Notes under the pieces: model-generated
The model's database searches: none
The model's input: the letters and a program-made list of their open reading frames with translations, nothing else
Told to the model about the DNA's origin: nothing
Translations under genes and position numbers: made by a program
Source of the DNA: Verticillium longisporum
Taxonomy: Eukaryota > Ascomycota > Sordariomycetes > Glomerellales > Plectosphaerellaceae
Direction: 5' to 3'
NCBI GenBank assembly: GCA_019188255.1
Contig: JAETXT010000004.1
Location: 5,394,001-5,458,000, forward strand
DNA: 64,000 nucleotides
In this document: piece by piece, positions 12,724-22,820 of the stretch
Numbering within the stretch: the stretch's first letter is position 1
Layout: each line of letters starts with the position of its first letter

Positions 12724-12728
12724 GGGAC

Positions 12729-12942
12729 TGTCAGGACCTGAGGGAGGTATGAGACCAACAGGGGATCGCCTGTTGTTTGATCGTAGGAATCAAGAAGAGA
12801 GGACCGAGCGCAGTGAGGGAATAGTTATAAGAAAGGTCAACGGACTAAGATTTAGAGAAGGGTATCGATTATTCTATCTTCCTAGAGACCCCCAAGAGAC
12901 CAACAGTTGAACCCTTCACTCGTTGCACAAGACTCCTTGACA
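12729..12942 (+). repeat. 5' LTR of the young gypsy element
   Basis: 214 bp, TGTCAGGACC...TCCTTGACA, with the usual TG...CA ends. A TATA-like TTATAA at 12835-12840 predicts a transcript start near 12864, which would make U3 about 135 bp and R-U5 about 79 bp. Identical to the 3' LTR. Confidence 0.95.
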
Positions 12943-12943
12943 T

Positions 12944-12953
12944 AATAATCGAT
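12944..12953 (+). promoter_or_regulatory. Putative self-priming primer-binding site
   Basis: The decamer AATAATCGAT starts one base after the LTR and is the exact reverse complement of ATCGATTATT at 12864-12873, the predicted RNA 5' end (about 25-30 bp after the TATA box). This is the arrangement of Tf1/sushi-type self-primed elements, in which the mRNA 5' end folds back to prime reverse transcription. No tRNA-type PBS beginning TGG is seen next to the LTR. Confidence 0.6.
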
Positions 12954-12986
12954 CTACCCCTGGGGAGCGACGACCGTTGGGACAAT

Positions 12987-14228
12987 ATGTCGACCAGAGA
13001 CGTGCGGAGTACCAGAAGACAGGCTGCTGCAGGACAGCAGACGGAGAACACCGAAGAACCAATGCAATCAAGACCCGATACAGAACAAGGACAAGATACC
13101 GAGAATGATACACTCGATGACCTGCTGTTGATCACAGACGAGGAACTGGACCGACAGTTAGAGGAAGAACGGCGTAAACTCGCAAGGAAAAGGAAACACG
13201 AAGAACTAGCCGCGCTCCGAAGGGGAGACCCAACAAGCCCACCACCGGGAGCAACCAGCAGACCAGCACCAGCACTTAGGGCAACACCCTACGAAGAACC
13301 ACAAGGCACGCCCTTCACGAAGATACAACTACCAGCTATTCGGTACAAGGGGACGTCCTGGTCGGAACTTAATACCTTCTTGTTTAGCCTCGACGTGCGA
13401 TTCCAGCTCGACGAGAAGAGTTTCCGCAGAGATATCGACAAAGTCGCATACGCGAGCAACTGCCTCACTGATGCCTTGCAGCGGAGATGGACATCGCATG
13501 TACAGACAGAATACGGGTCCATCCACGAAGTCACCTGGAGAGCAATGGGGGCCTGGCTAAAGGGCGACGTGGACGACGATGATACCCGAGTGCTCCAGAC
13601 AATCATCAAACTACATGGGCGGGATCAGCGGTTTCAAGCCCCTGGTCAGAAATACCAAGACTTTGTGGACGCCTACGATAGCCTGGAAGCGGAGCTACCC
13701 GAACCCCTGCCGCAGATCTACAGGGTAACGCTTTTGCTTGCGAAACTTGACCCAGATCTTGTGCAACAGATCATGGCCCAGGGAATTCCCCGCACAAGAA
13801 CAGAGCTAAATGGAGCAGCTAAGAGGGCAGAGACCCTACTGCGGACTAAGAGAAGCCTGAAACAACGCTGGGATAATGAGGAGAGAAGCCGAGACAACCC
13901 GCGACAGACCCAAAACAAGACCCACGGAAGAACAGCCGACGAGCAACCGCAAGGAAGAGACGACCGAAAACCAGGTAGCTGGCCGAACCAATCCACCACA
14001 CCTCACGGGCCAACAACAGAACAGCGGCAGACAGACAGAAGAAGGCCCGAGGCCCTAGACGACGTCAGGTGCTACAATTGCAACAAGCATGGACACTACG
14101 CTAGCAGCTGCCCAGAGGCGTCGTGTACAAGTTGCGGAAAACAAGGCCACACGCATAAGTCGTGTAAGTGGCACTCGGCGGCAAACCGCGAACCGCTTGG
14201 GGGAAGAACAACAGGAGACCCCCAATAG
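12987..14228 (+). CDS. gag: Gag of the young gypsy element
   Basis: 413 aa. The N-terminal ~100 residues are charged (EEERRKLARKRKHEEL), then comes a capsid-like region (about 110-290), a basic disordered stretch, and two CCHC zinc knuckles at the C-terminus (CYNCNKHGHYASSC and CTSCGKQGHTHKSC, both CX2CX4HX4C). Gag packages the element RNA in virus-like particles. The frame ends in a UAG at 14226-14228 in the context CAA UAG GAA; the protease continues in exactly the same frame afterwards. I chose the first ATG after the PBS. Confidence 0.92.
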   Translation: MSTRDVRSTRRQAAAGQQTENTEEPMQSRPDTEQGQDTENDTLDDLLLITDEELDRQLEEERRKLARKRKHEELAALRRGDPTSPPPGATSRPAPALRATPYEEPQGTPFTKIQLPAIRYKGTSWSELNTFLFSLDVRFQLDEKSFRRDIDKVAYASNCLTDALQRRWTSHVQTEYGSIHEVTWRAMGAWLKGDVDDDDTRVLQTIIKLHGRDQRFQAPGQKYQDFVDAYDSLEAELPEPLPQIYRVTLLLAKLDPDLVQQIMAQGIPRTRTELNGAAKRAETLLRTKRSLKQRWDNEERSRDNPRQTQNKTHGRTADEQPQGRDDRKPGSWPNQSTTPHGPTTEQRQTDRRRPEALDDVRCYNCNKHGHYASSCPEASCTSCGKQGHTHKSCKWHSAANREPLGGRTTGDPQ

Positions 14229-14465
14229 GAAGAACCGCCGCTCCCGAGACCAAAACGGTACGAAGCAACTATTGAACTACGTATTGGCAATAGTTGGGTT
14301 AAGGGAGAGGCAATGCTAGACGGAGGAGCCGATGTCAACGTCATCAGCAGCGACCTCCTAAGGGAAGCCGGAGAACAGCTGGGGGAAAAGCAGGGCAAGC
14401 TAGGTGGGGCATTCCGAAACAGGGAGACAAGCACCTACGGCGAAAAAGGATCACCAGCCGAGTAA
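14229..14465 (+). pseudogene. pol: Aspartic protease part of pol (frame 1 segment)
   Basis: In the same frame as gag, after its UAG codon, the sequence encodes a retropepsin start: IELRIGNSWVKGEAMLDGGADVNVIS. The catalytic Asp is in LDGGAD, where D-G-G replaces the usual D-S/T-G, which may mean weak or absent activity. The frame stops at TAA 14463-14465; the continuing protein (KRITSRVTDDPGTKR, then the RT linker) lies one frame back, so a base is missing near the GGGG at 14404-14408. The gag-pro junction could use UAG readthrough. Confidence 0.7.
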
Positions 14466-14488
14466 CGGATGACCCCGGGACAAAGCGC

Positions 14489-15565
14489 ATGATGACAACA
14501 GAGTACACGGTAGCAGACAATATTGCGAACGGGTACGACGTCATCTTAGGAAGACCCTGGCTGGCCCAGGTACAGCCGATAAACGACTGGTTGCGGGGCC
14601 ACTGGAGATACCCCATCAGGAAACAAGACATCAGAATCATATCGACAAGAAAACAAATCAGGAGCGCAATCCACCAATCCCTAACGGTAGCCTCAATCAT
14701 ACCACAGAATGTATGGGCTCCCCACGGCACCCCGCAGGAGCACAACAAGAGAAACGAGCCACCCGCCATAGTCCCAGCGAAATACCACGAGTTCAGGGAC
14801 GTATTCGATGTTGAACAAGCAGCAACCCTGCCGCAGCATCACCAATGGGATCATTCGATAGAACTCGAGGACGGAAAGAAACCACCCTTCGGACCCATCT
14901 ACGCCCTAGCAGAAAAGGAATTGGAAACACTGAGGGAATACGTAAACGACTCGTTAAAAAAGGGATGGATCAGACACTCCACTAGCCCTGCTGGTGCCCC
15001 CGTACTGTTTGTCCCAAAGAAGGGTGGCAAGCTCAGGATGTGCGTCGACTATAGGGGACTCAATAAGATCACGAAGAAAGACCGCACCGCCCTCCCGCTT
15101 ATCCACGAGCTACTCGACCGGTTGGCAACAGCCAGGTTATTCACGAAACTGGACCTGAAAGATGCTTATCACCGACTACGCATCAAAACAGGGGACGAGT
15201 GGAAAACGGCATTTAGAACAAAATACGGCCACTTCGAATACCTTGTTATGCCATTCGGCCTCGCGAACGCACCAGCCACCTTCCAGGCATACATCAACAA
15301 GGCACTAGCCGGCCTCGTGGACACAATATGCGTCGTTTATATGGACGATATCTTGATATACTCAACAACACCAGAAGAACACCAGCGGAACACCAGAGCG
15401 GTACTTAGAAGACTTCGAGAATGGAACCTCTACGTAAATCCAGAAAAATGCGACTTTAGCACGACAACGGTAGAGTTTCTAGGGTTCATGATCTCCCCTA
15501 CAGGCGTATACGTTGCGGAAGAACGAATTGCCGCAGTGAGGGACTGGCCGACCCCCGATCCCTAA
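14489..15565 (+). pseudogene. pol: Reverse transcriptase part of pol
   Basis: 358-aa open segment. ANGYDVILGRPWL is the usual protease-RT linker. RT motifs in order: VLFVPKKGGKLRMCVDYRGL, LFTKLDLKDAYH, FRTKYGHFEYLVMPFGL, and the catalytic VVYMDDILIYS (YMDD near 15340). It ends in an early stop at 15563-15565; the protein resumes one frame back ([20 protein letters not shown]), which needs one more C in the C5 run at 15552-15556. A second identical type of break is the C5 run near 15642. Confidence 0.9.
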
Positions 15566-15913
15566 AAGACCTCCAAGGATTCCTTGGGTTTACGGGCTTT
15601 TATAGGCGTTTCATCAAGAACTACTCGAAAATCGCGGCCCCCTAACTAGCAAGAACGCCGAACAACCAGCAGCAGACTTCCAGCTGAATACCACTGACCT
15701 AGCAGCCTTCCAAAAACTGAAGTTCATGTTCACGAGGGCTCCTATCCTCCGGCACTTCGATAACAGATTAAAAACGAGAATTGAGCCCGATGCATCAAAC
15801 TTCGCAATTGGAGCAGTCCTGTCTCAACTGGAGAACGGCTGCTGGAAACCGGTTGCGTACTTTTCAAAAAGCTTAAAGGTGCAGAGCTACGATACGATAC
15901 GCCAGAAGCAGAA
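15566..15913 (+). pseudogene. pol: RNase H part of pol, split by frameshifts
   Basis: Connection between RT and integrase segments. [15 protein letters not shown] and DASNFAIGAVLSQ (first catalytic Asp of RNase H, in the segment 15726-15917) are clear but lie in two different frames. A further break lies at GATACGATACG (about 15889-15899), after which MMAIVESFKIWRQYL resumes in the next frame. All breaks act in the same direction (one base missing). Confidence 0.8.
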
Positions 15914-17449
15914 ATGATGGCGATCGTGGAGTCTTTCAAGATATGGAGACAATACCTTGCCTACAGTGGATCAACAGTTGAGGTCCTAACCGACCACCTT
16001 AACCACAAATATCTCATAGAAAAACCGAAGATCTCAGGACGACAGGGAAGATGGTTACAAGCGCTATCAGAGTTCGACTTCACCATCGAATACCGGGCAG
16101 GCAACAGGAACCCGGCGGATGGCCTCTCTAGGAGGCCCGACCACAAGCCAAGTCAGGGAGAACAGGAGCAGGCGAGGGCACATCACCTACCGTCGTGGAC
16201 AAAACGATTCCTTAATATCGTCGGGGCTATCACCGCGACAGACCAGCAGCCAGACAACAGACCCATTGAAGAAGCTATCCTAGAAGCCCAGGGAAATGAC
16301 ACCTTCTGTGGGGCAAGAAAGGAGCAAAGGCTGCCCGACTGGCAAACAGAAGCAAGTGGCCTACTAACCTTTAAGAATAAGATCTTTATTCCACAGGACA
16401 AGGCCCTCAGAAACGAAATCCTACAGCAAGCCCACGATAGCCCAACAGCGGGGCACCAAGGAGTCAGGAAGACTATTGCCCGGCTTAAAAATACATACTT
16501 CTGGAACAACTTAACCAAAGATGTTAAGGAATATGTCCCCACATGCCCAATGTGTCAGACAACAAAACCCCGACACCACAAGCCGTACGGCCAATTAGGC
16601 AGCCTACCGCCACCCAACGGTCCCTTTGAGGAAATATCCATGGACTTCATTACAGGACTCCCTAAGGTCGGCAAACAAGACGCTATACTAGTTATCGTGG
16701 ACCGCTTCACAAAGCATGCCACATACGTACCAACCAGCAGTGGACTCACAGCAGCCGGTCTAGCAACCACGCTATGGGACCACGTGTTCAAGAGATATGG
16801 CCTCCCAAAAGGCATGGTCTCGGATAGAGGGTCACTGTTCACCAGCAAGTTTTGGACGACTTTGTGCAAGATGATGGGAACAAAGAGACGACTCTCAACA
16901 GCCTTCCACCCACAGACCGACGGCCAGACAGAACGACAGAATCAGAACCTGGAACACTACCTCAGAGTGTTCTGCAACTACGAACAAACGGACTGGATTT
17001 CCCTACTCCCTATGGCGGAATTCGTATATAACACATCATTCCACACAACAATCCAGCAATCACCAGCAGAAGCACTAATGGGATACAACCCGGCCGGACC
17101 GGGGGACCTAGGCCGAGCCACGCGACGACAAGGGAACTCAGAGACAGCAGAACTGCAAGCAGCCCAGTGGATGACCAAGAGAAAGACAATCCGTGGACTC
17201 TTGGAGACTAGCAGCAGACACCAGGCCCGCTATTACAACCGAGGAAGAATTCGGAAAGAATACGAGGTAGGAGACCTAGTTCTCCTCTCCACGAGAACGA
17301 TTAAACAGCAGAGACCCAGCAAGAAGCTGTCCGATAAATACCTCGGACCATTTAGAATTACTGAGAAGATAGGTAGCCATGGTCTAGCATATAGGCTACA
17401 GCTACCCCCAGCTACAAAGTACATAACGTATTCCACGTATCGTGCTTAG
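15914..17449 (+). pseudogene. pol: RNase H end and integrase part of pol
   Basis: 511-aa open segment. The start is the RNase H end (TDHLNHKYL, GNRNPADGLSRR). The integrase zinc finger follows (HDSPTAGHQG...CPMC, an HHCC module), then the DDE core: SMDFITG (D), VSDRGSLF (D) and TDGQTERQNQ (E). GPFRITEKIGS marks the GPY/F module. The frame ends in TAG at 17447-17449; a missing C in CCCCC at 17405-17409 would continue into VHNVFHVSCLENW and the chromodomain. Confidence 0.92.
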
Positions 17450-17766
17450 AAAATTGGAAAGGCAGAGAAAACCAACCACTACCTCAGCCACGGGTCAACA
17501 AGATACTACCAGCCATGGGAACAGAAGACGTATACGCAGTCGAGAGAATAGTTAACCACAGGGGACCACCACGCAATCGGCAGTACCTCATCAAGTGGGA
17601 AGGATACCCAGAAAGCGAGAATTCGTGGGAACTGCGGCGAAACGTGGCAGACGACCTCGTCAAGACATATGAACAATCACAAGGAAGAGCAGCAGCGGAT
17701 CAACAGCAACCCAATTGGTATTCAGGGGGTGGTCTGGCCCCCGGCCCTACTCCTGAGGAAGAATAA
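17450..17766 (+). pseudogene. pol: Integrase chromodomain
   Basis: In the +1-restored frame the sequence runs SCLENWKGRENQPLPQPR and then a chromodomain beginning VYAVERIVNHRGPPRNRQYL with IKWEGYPESENSWE; the open frame starts at 17515. Chromodomains of this class direct integration through histone marks. The end is TAA at 17764-17766, followed by an A-run at 17767-17780. Confidence 0.85.
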
Positions 17767-17832
17767 CAAAAAAAAAAAAAGCAAAAGAAAAAACCAAGCA
17801 ACAGGGGAGCACCAGCGGACCACCGGCGGTTC

Positions 17833-18690
17833 TCAAGCCGCCACCTCGCCATCACCTTCCTGGTTCTCGCCATCCTCCTCATCATCGGCGGCGCCAACAA
17901 GAGCATCATGATTCTGGTAGATTATCAGCAGGCAAACAGCAGGTAACCAGCAAGCGACTTACGACCAGGGTGTAATTCTCCCGGATCTCGGACTGGATGG
18001 TGACCAGCTTGGCGAGAGAACCGGCAATCTGCTGCAGGGCAGCGGCGGAGACCTCGGCGGCGGCGGCAGAGCGCTCGGCGGCCTGGGCGAGACGATCGGC
18101 GGCGGCGAGGCGGCGAGCAGAGTACTCGCCAGCCTCCTGCTGATCGGCAGCAGCACGCTTCTCGGCGCTCAGCGCCTTGTCGTTTTTGCCCTTTTGGAGG
18201 GCCTTCTGGCCGGCGGTCTTGGCCATGTCGAAATTGGTCAAAAGAAATCTGTCAGCACCCGAACAACAGGTATCCAGCAGGTGGGCACTACTCACCTTGA
18301 AGACACCGGTGTAGCCATTCTTGGCTACGGCCTCAGTGGCCAACTTGAGGGCGCGCATGGCGGCCTGGTGCTTGACGGGCACCTACAGGGGATCAGCTGC
18401 CAGACAACAGGGGAACAAAAGGGGGCAACTTACGGCGAGGCACGGCTTACCTCCCTGGGCTGCTCCACAGTAGGAGCATTTGGCGGAACCAGCTACGCAA
18501 ACGATCAGCCGACAATCAACAGCCAGACAGCAGCTCACTTACTGGCGTCCTCCTCGCAGCAAGGGTACTCCCCGCTCGTGGCGGGATTAAACTGCTTGCA
18601 CATACGGTCGCAGCAGCGGAGGCACGGCAGGTCTCTGGCGGAGTACGCCTGTCCGGGCTCCCGGCGAGGGTTGGGAGGAAGAGGAGCCAT
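17833..18690 (-). CDS. Antisense spliced gene: Cys-rich, coiled-coil, acidic-tail protein
   Basis: Read on the opposite strand of the retroelement. Exons: 18690-18543, 18492-18434, 18382-18296, 18248-17963 and 17913-17833; introns of 50, 51, 47 and 49 bp, all GTRAGT...YAG with a GCTGAT/GCTGAC-like branch point. Two further introns (18823-18773 and 18745-18695) lie in the 5' leader. The product is about 219 aa: CX2C-rich N-terminus (LPCLRCCDRMCKQ, PCCEE, KCSYCGAAQGGKPC) likely binding zinc; a helix (HQAAMRALKLATEAVAKNGY); an Ala/Glu/Lys/Arg coiled coil (AEKRAAADQQEAGEYSARRL); acidic end (ADDEEDGENQEGDGE). Exon 4 is one base out of frame at its start (TTTT near 18239-18243), either a copy error or a wrongly chosen acceptor; an internal ATG at 18226 would give a shorter protein. 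Function unknown. Introns can persist through retrotransposition only in antisense orientation, as here. Confidence 0.72.
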
Positions 18691-19592
18691 TGCTCTACAG
18701 CTGATCAGCCATTGAACCGCGGGGGAAACGTTGAGGGTAACTTACGAGCAGGAAATTGTTTGAATAATAGTACTACCGCTTTCAATCAGCAGGCAATCAA
18801 CAGGCAGACACCAGCAGACTTACAAGTTGTTCTCGTCGAAGAATTGGAAAACCGGAATCGATCTAAGAACCACACCCAGTCAGCAACCATACAACAGCCA
18901 GTCGCCAAGGGATCACCATGAAAGATATAAGGGTAGTATTGAGGAGGGGAGGAATACCGTCGTCGTCGTTGTTGTCGCTGAAGAAGAAGAAAAGACGGAA
19001 ACAACAGTCAGAAAATCCTCCCACAGATATACCGGAAACCCACAATAGGCTGCCCTGGAACAATAGCCATTCACCGAGTCCAAACAGCAAGAAAGGAAAG
19101 AACGAAGAACAACAGATCAGCAAGTCCACACTGAAAGGCGAGCAACTGCTGATCAGCCACAGAAGAAGCCTATCAGATTGCCATTTGAGAACAGAACAAT
19201 ACAAGAATAACTAGGCAGAACCGAGACAAAGAAGGAGAACAGAAGAACATCAGAACAGCAAGACTACACTGGCAGGCCACCACCCGCTGATCAGCCACAG
19301 AAGAGAACCATCAGATTACCAAGTAAGAACAACGGAAGAACAAGAAGCAGAACCAAGACGAGAAGAAAGACACATAGAAGCACCAAACTACAGCCATCAG
19401 ACAACAAAGAACCAACCCAGAAACCCCAGCTAGTCAGCAGGAGGTGCTCATTGAGACAGACACTTGAGAACCAGACAGAAACCCAGAACACACAGACGTC
19501 TTTAGACCAGACAATACCAAACAGCCTAAGAGAGAACCACCTGGAACTCAACAGGGACCTTCAACCTAAACATTATATCATGCTTCGGGACG
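18691..19592. other. Accessory region between antisense gene and 3' LTR
   Basis: About 0.9 kb. It holds the leader introns of the antisense gene (to 18823) and, on that strand, a TATA-like CTTATATC near 18925-18935 that may be its promoter. The rest is A-rich on the + strand (many CAGAAC/AACAGAAG repeats) with no convincing ORF. Confidence 0.5.
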
Positions 19593-19612
19593 AAGCAAAG
19601 AGAGAGACGGGG
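19593..19612 (+). promoter_or_regulatory. Polypurine tract of the gypsy element
   Basis: Purine-rich run GCAAAGAGAGAGACGGGGCG just before the 3' LTR, the expected primer for plus-strand DNA synthesis. It follows a small hairpin, GCTTCGGGACGAAGC. Confidence 0.6.
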
Positions 19613-19617
19613 CGTCA

Positions 19618-19831
19618 TGTCAGGACCTGAGGGAGGTATGAGACCAACAGGGGATCGCCTGTTGTTTGATCGTAGGAATCAAGAAGAGAGGACCGAGCGC
19701 AGTGAGGGAATAGTTATAAGAAAGGTCAACGGACTAAGATTTAGAGAAGGGTATCGATTATTCTATCTTCCTAGAGACCCCCAAGAGACCAACAGTTGAA
19801 CCCTTCACTCGTTGCACAAGACTCCTTGACA
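19618..19831 (+). repeat. 3' LTR of the young gypsy element
   Basis: 214 bp, identical by eye to the 5' LTR, followed by the target duplication GGGAC. Confidence 0.95.
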
Positions 19832-19836
19832 GGGAC

Positions 19837-20399
19837 CGACCATTCATCTCCATCTGTGGCAACCCACAGGGCCGCATACGGACGTTCTGTTCAGGCTGCG
19901 TAAAGCGGCCAATTGTTATCAGGTTCATGATTTGCCTAGATCTTTGCCCATGGGCTGCGAAGCTTCAAAGACCCTTGCCCTTCGACCGAGCAACGAAAAC
20001 CAGCAGCGCCCTAAATGTTTCTCTCCACCGACCAGGCTCAAGAATGGATCAAGCCCCCGCCCTAGTTTCATCTGCTCCCTCAAGCTCGGGTCGCAGGCAG
20101 TTCGCAGCGCAAGGCTCACTGCATGTGTAGCTATTTAGCTCGTTCTCGCCTTACCGGGGAACCAGGGGGTTGACGTTCCGTCATGCCGGTCATATGCACA
20201 TGCTTACCGCACGTCTCGGCCAGCGAACCGAGATGGGAACATCCCTGGAGTGCCAGAGTAAGAGCTCGACTCGCCATTGATGTCTCATTCAATCATGTAA
20301 GCGACCTGGACTGTATCCTGTAAGATCTCTTGCCAAGGGCGTATGGACGTGTATTCATTATTCGCGGCAATGCTCTATATCCTGATCCCCGTAGGTCCC
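19837..20399. other. Intergenic, retroelement to aldo-keto reductase
   Basis: About 560 bp with no convincing gene. It includes the 3' UTR of the reductase, which is on the - strand. Confidence 0.5.
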
Positions 20400-21874
20400 T
20401 TACGCGCCAAGAACGATCTTGTGCGTCGCCTTCTTCTCGACCTCGTCATCGAAGATGTTGACATCCCAGGTAGGAGAGTCTGCGTAAGGTCAGTCCAGAA
20501 CGTAAAGGCCAGCATGGTAAAACACGGAAACTTACAGCGCAGGGGAATGTTGTATCGCACGGGTTTCTCGCCAATCTTGCTGACGGCAGCGAAATCCTCG
20601 TCGGAGAGCTTGATCTCCTGGAAGTTGGCTGCGATGCGCGAGGGGGTTACAGACTTGGGAATCACACTGTGGCCACCGACCTGGGCCCAGGCAAGCCTAT
20701 CATCCCAGGTTAATACATACACCATGATTGCAGGGAGCGTGTCAAAACTCACAGGACTTGAGCGGGGGTCGCAGAGTTCTTCTCGGCAACGGCCTTGATA
20801 GTGTCGTTGACGAGAAGGAGCGGCGCGTCAATGCTGTTGTTGCCGAATGCCTAAATCTTGGTTAGCTATTGCATCCTTCTAAAAGAATCATGGCGAGATC
20901 AACTGACAGAGTAGGCAGTGATGTGAATGTTCTTCTCCTTGGCGTACTTGATGACGGTGTCATTCTGCTGGAGAAGAGGGTGGCGTTCGATCTGGTTGAC
21001 GACCGGGACCACGCCAGTGGCGCTGATGACCTTCTCAAGGTGCTCGACGGTGAAGTTGGAGACACCAATGTTGTGGACCTTGGACTTGGGCAGATCAATC
21101 AATGCTGTTCTCGTCAGAAATAGTACGGCATCGAGGTCTCAGGAAGAGGCATACCTTTCCAGGTGTCGACGATGGAGATGTCATCGTCGACATCGACCGC
21201 CTTGCCGTTCTCAGAGGCGGGGAAGAGGTTGTCAGCGTCAGCGGCACCGTTGCGCTTGAATGCGACAGGCCAGTGGATGAGGTAGAGCTACACGCAGTCA
21301 GCGGTGCTGTTCTGTTGCCCTGCTACAATGAGGTGCCGAAAGACGTACGTCAAGGTAGTCAAGCTCAAGCTCCTTCAGAGTCTGATCAAGGGCGGCCTCG
21401 ACATATTCGGGACGGTGGGAGCTATTGATCGATTAGTTCCGAGCAGCGGAAGGTAGTCGGAAAGTCGCAGGTGGTATACGAGCACATACTTGTTCCACAG
21501 CTTGGAGGTCTGAGAGATCCATCAGTCAGCATCAATCCTTGGTTCCAAGAGGCCTGGAGCATCTGTGGGTACTCACAATGAAGATATCCTCGCGGTTGAG
21601 TCCCGGAATGTCCTTGTAGGCCTTCTTGATGCCTTCGGCGACCTCGGGCTGGTTCTGGTAGATCTTGGCGAGATCCTGGACTACAGTTAGCAATCTTGCT
21701 GCGCGCCAGGAAACCATTGATCCAAGCGAGGGGCCCTACAAGATGGCGGTAGCCGGCCTTGAGGGCTTCGTAGACGCCCACGGAGACCTCGCCAGGAGAC
21801 GACTGCCAGGTGCCGTATCCCAGCGTGGGGATCTGCGCGCTGGTGTGGAATGTAGCCTTGGTGCCGAACGACAT
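20400..21874 (-). CDS. Aldo-keto reductase (NADPH-dependent)
   Basis: Nine exons: 21874-21740, 21675-21577, 21509-21490, 21421-21349, 21287-21155, 21104-20908, 20850-20753, 20696-20536, 20479-20400; eight introns of 50-68 bp. The product is 331 aa, the usual AKR length. The (beta/alpha)8-barrel signatures are present: [20 protein letters not shown], the catalytic tetrad Asp46, Tyr51 (KIYQN), Lys81 (TSKLWN) and His114 (LYLIHWP), [14 protein letters not shown], and the coenzyme motif [14 protein letters not shown]. It resembles fungal glycerol/xylose-type dehydrogenases of the GCY1/GLD group that reduce aldehydes with NADPH. Substrate is inference. All splice sites were checked for frame and give an uninterrupted protein. 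The young retroelement inserted ~570 bp past its stop. Confidence 0.93.
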
Positions 21875-22820
21875 GTTGGTAGTGGTTCTTGGGATTGCTG
21901 GAAGGTGACTGTATGCTAATTGATGACAGAGTTGTCTTCTCTTTGGCTCCTGTAATGGGAAATATCGTCGAGATGTGTGTAGTGAGGGGTGGGCTTCGGA
22001 ACGAGTGAGGGGCACAAGGTTCTTATTCCGCTGCCCCTGGTTGTCATGCTCCATACAAAATGGAGGTACGAGGGGTCGCTCGAGCTCGTGGACCCTGATG
22101 AACTCATCGATGATCTCATTTGGCCCCAGATGCATGATCCCGCCATTGCGCATCCCGCAGAAAGCGGAGCCTGCGTCGGATGGAAATGGCCGATTGAGGG
22201 AATTCCGCTGGCACCATATGTTGCATCGAACGTACAGTGCTGCCCGCAGGCCACCAGAACACGGACTTCGTACCCGGCAGTTCTAGGTGCTGTGTCTGCC
22301 TCGCTGATGTCCAACGCCGTGCCAAACATAATGAATAAGGTACCCAAGATCCCGTGGATGCCAGAAGCAGCATGTAGGCCGGCCATAACGGACAGCGCCT
22401 GAATCCATGTCGTTAACGATTTGCAAGCACATGCGGCGCGCCGTGATGAACCCTGATGGGTAGCATCGGGACTAAAGAGGGGTAACAGGGAGACGCAAGC
22501 TCTCTCTATGCGCTCGGATTGGCGTCATAGGTGTCGCGTATTGCTCGACGGATCGCGAGATTCAGTGACTCATGAGTGTTAGACACGCTACATTACCAGA
22601 CAAAGGACATCAGGTTGCAATGTTGCCATGTGATCACGCAATTGCATGGATTCAGAGGCTCAGTGATTGAAACGGACCCCCAAACACTGTTTCATTGGAA
22701 CTGCCTAGCTTCATTAGCTGCATGCCCAAAATGGCGTCTTGAGGACGCCATCAATAAGGGTTGAGGATCGGTGTGAGCGAGTCTAACTGGGTTATATTTT
22801 GCAAAAGCAGCACATGCTAC
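21875..22820. other. Aldo-keto reductase upstream region
   Basis: About 950 bp of normal composition. The 156-aa ORF on the - strand here has no motif and I do not accept it. The region ends abruptly at the RIP-type island. Confidence 0.5.

Larger units (their letters stand above)
12729..19831 (+). mobile_element. Young Ty3/gypsy LTR retrotransposon (chromovirus)
   Basis: A 7,103-bp element bounded by two 214-bp LTRs (12729-12942 and 19618-19831) that I find identical base by base. It is flanked by a perfect 5-bp target duplication GGGAC (12724-12728 and 19832-19836). Order gag, protease, RT, RNase H, integrase, chromodomain defines a Ty3/gypsy chromovirus. It shows no RIP (GC-normal, no TAG/TAA enrichment). 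Identical LTRs imply recent insertion, yet pol is broken by about five single-base frameshifts. About 1.85 kb between the chromodomain and the 3' LTR carries an antisense spliced gene. It sits between the velvet and aldo-keto reductase genes, outside any visible coding region. Confidence 0.95.

Noticed and set aside
9151..21874. Secondary-metabolite cluster around the velvet and reductase genes
   Set aside because: No PKS, NRPS, terpene cyclase, P450 or transporter gene; the genes are far apart and separated by a retrotransposon.
21916..22386. 156-aa minus-strand ORF upstream of the aldo-keto reductase
   Set aside because: No recognisable domain and overlaps similar-sized ORFs on the other strand.
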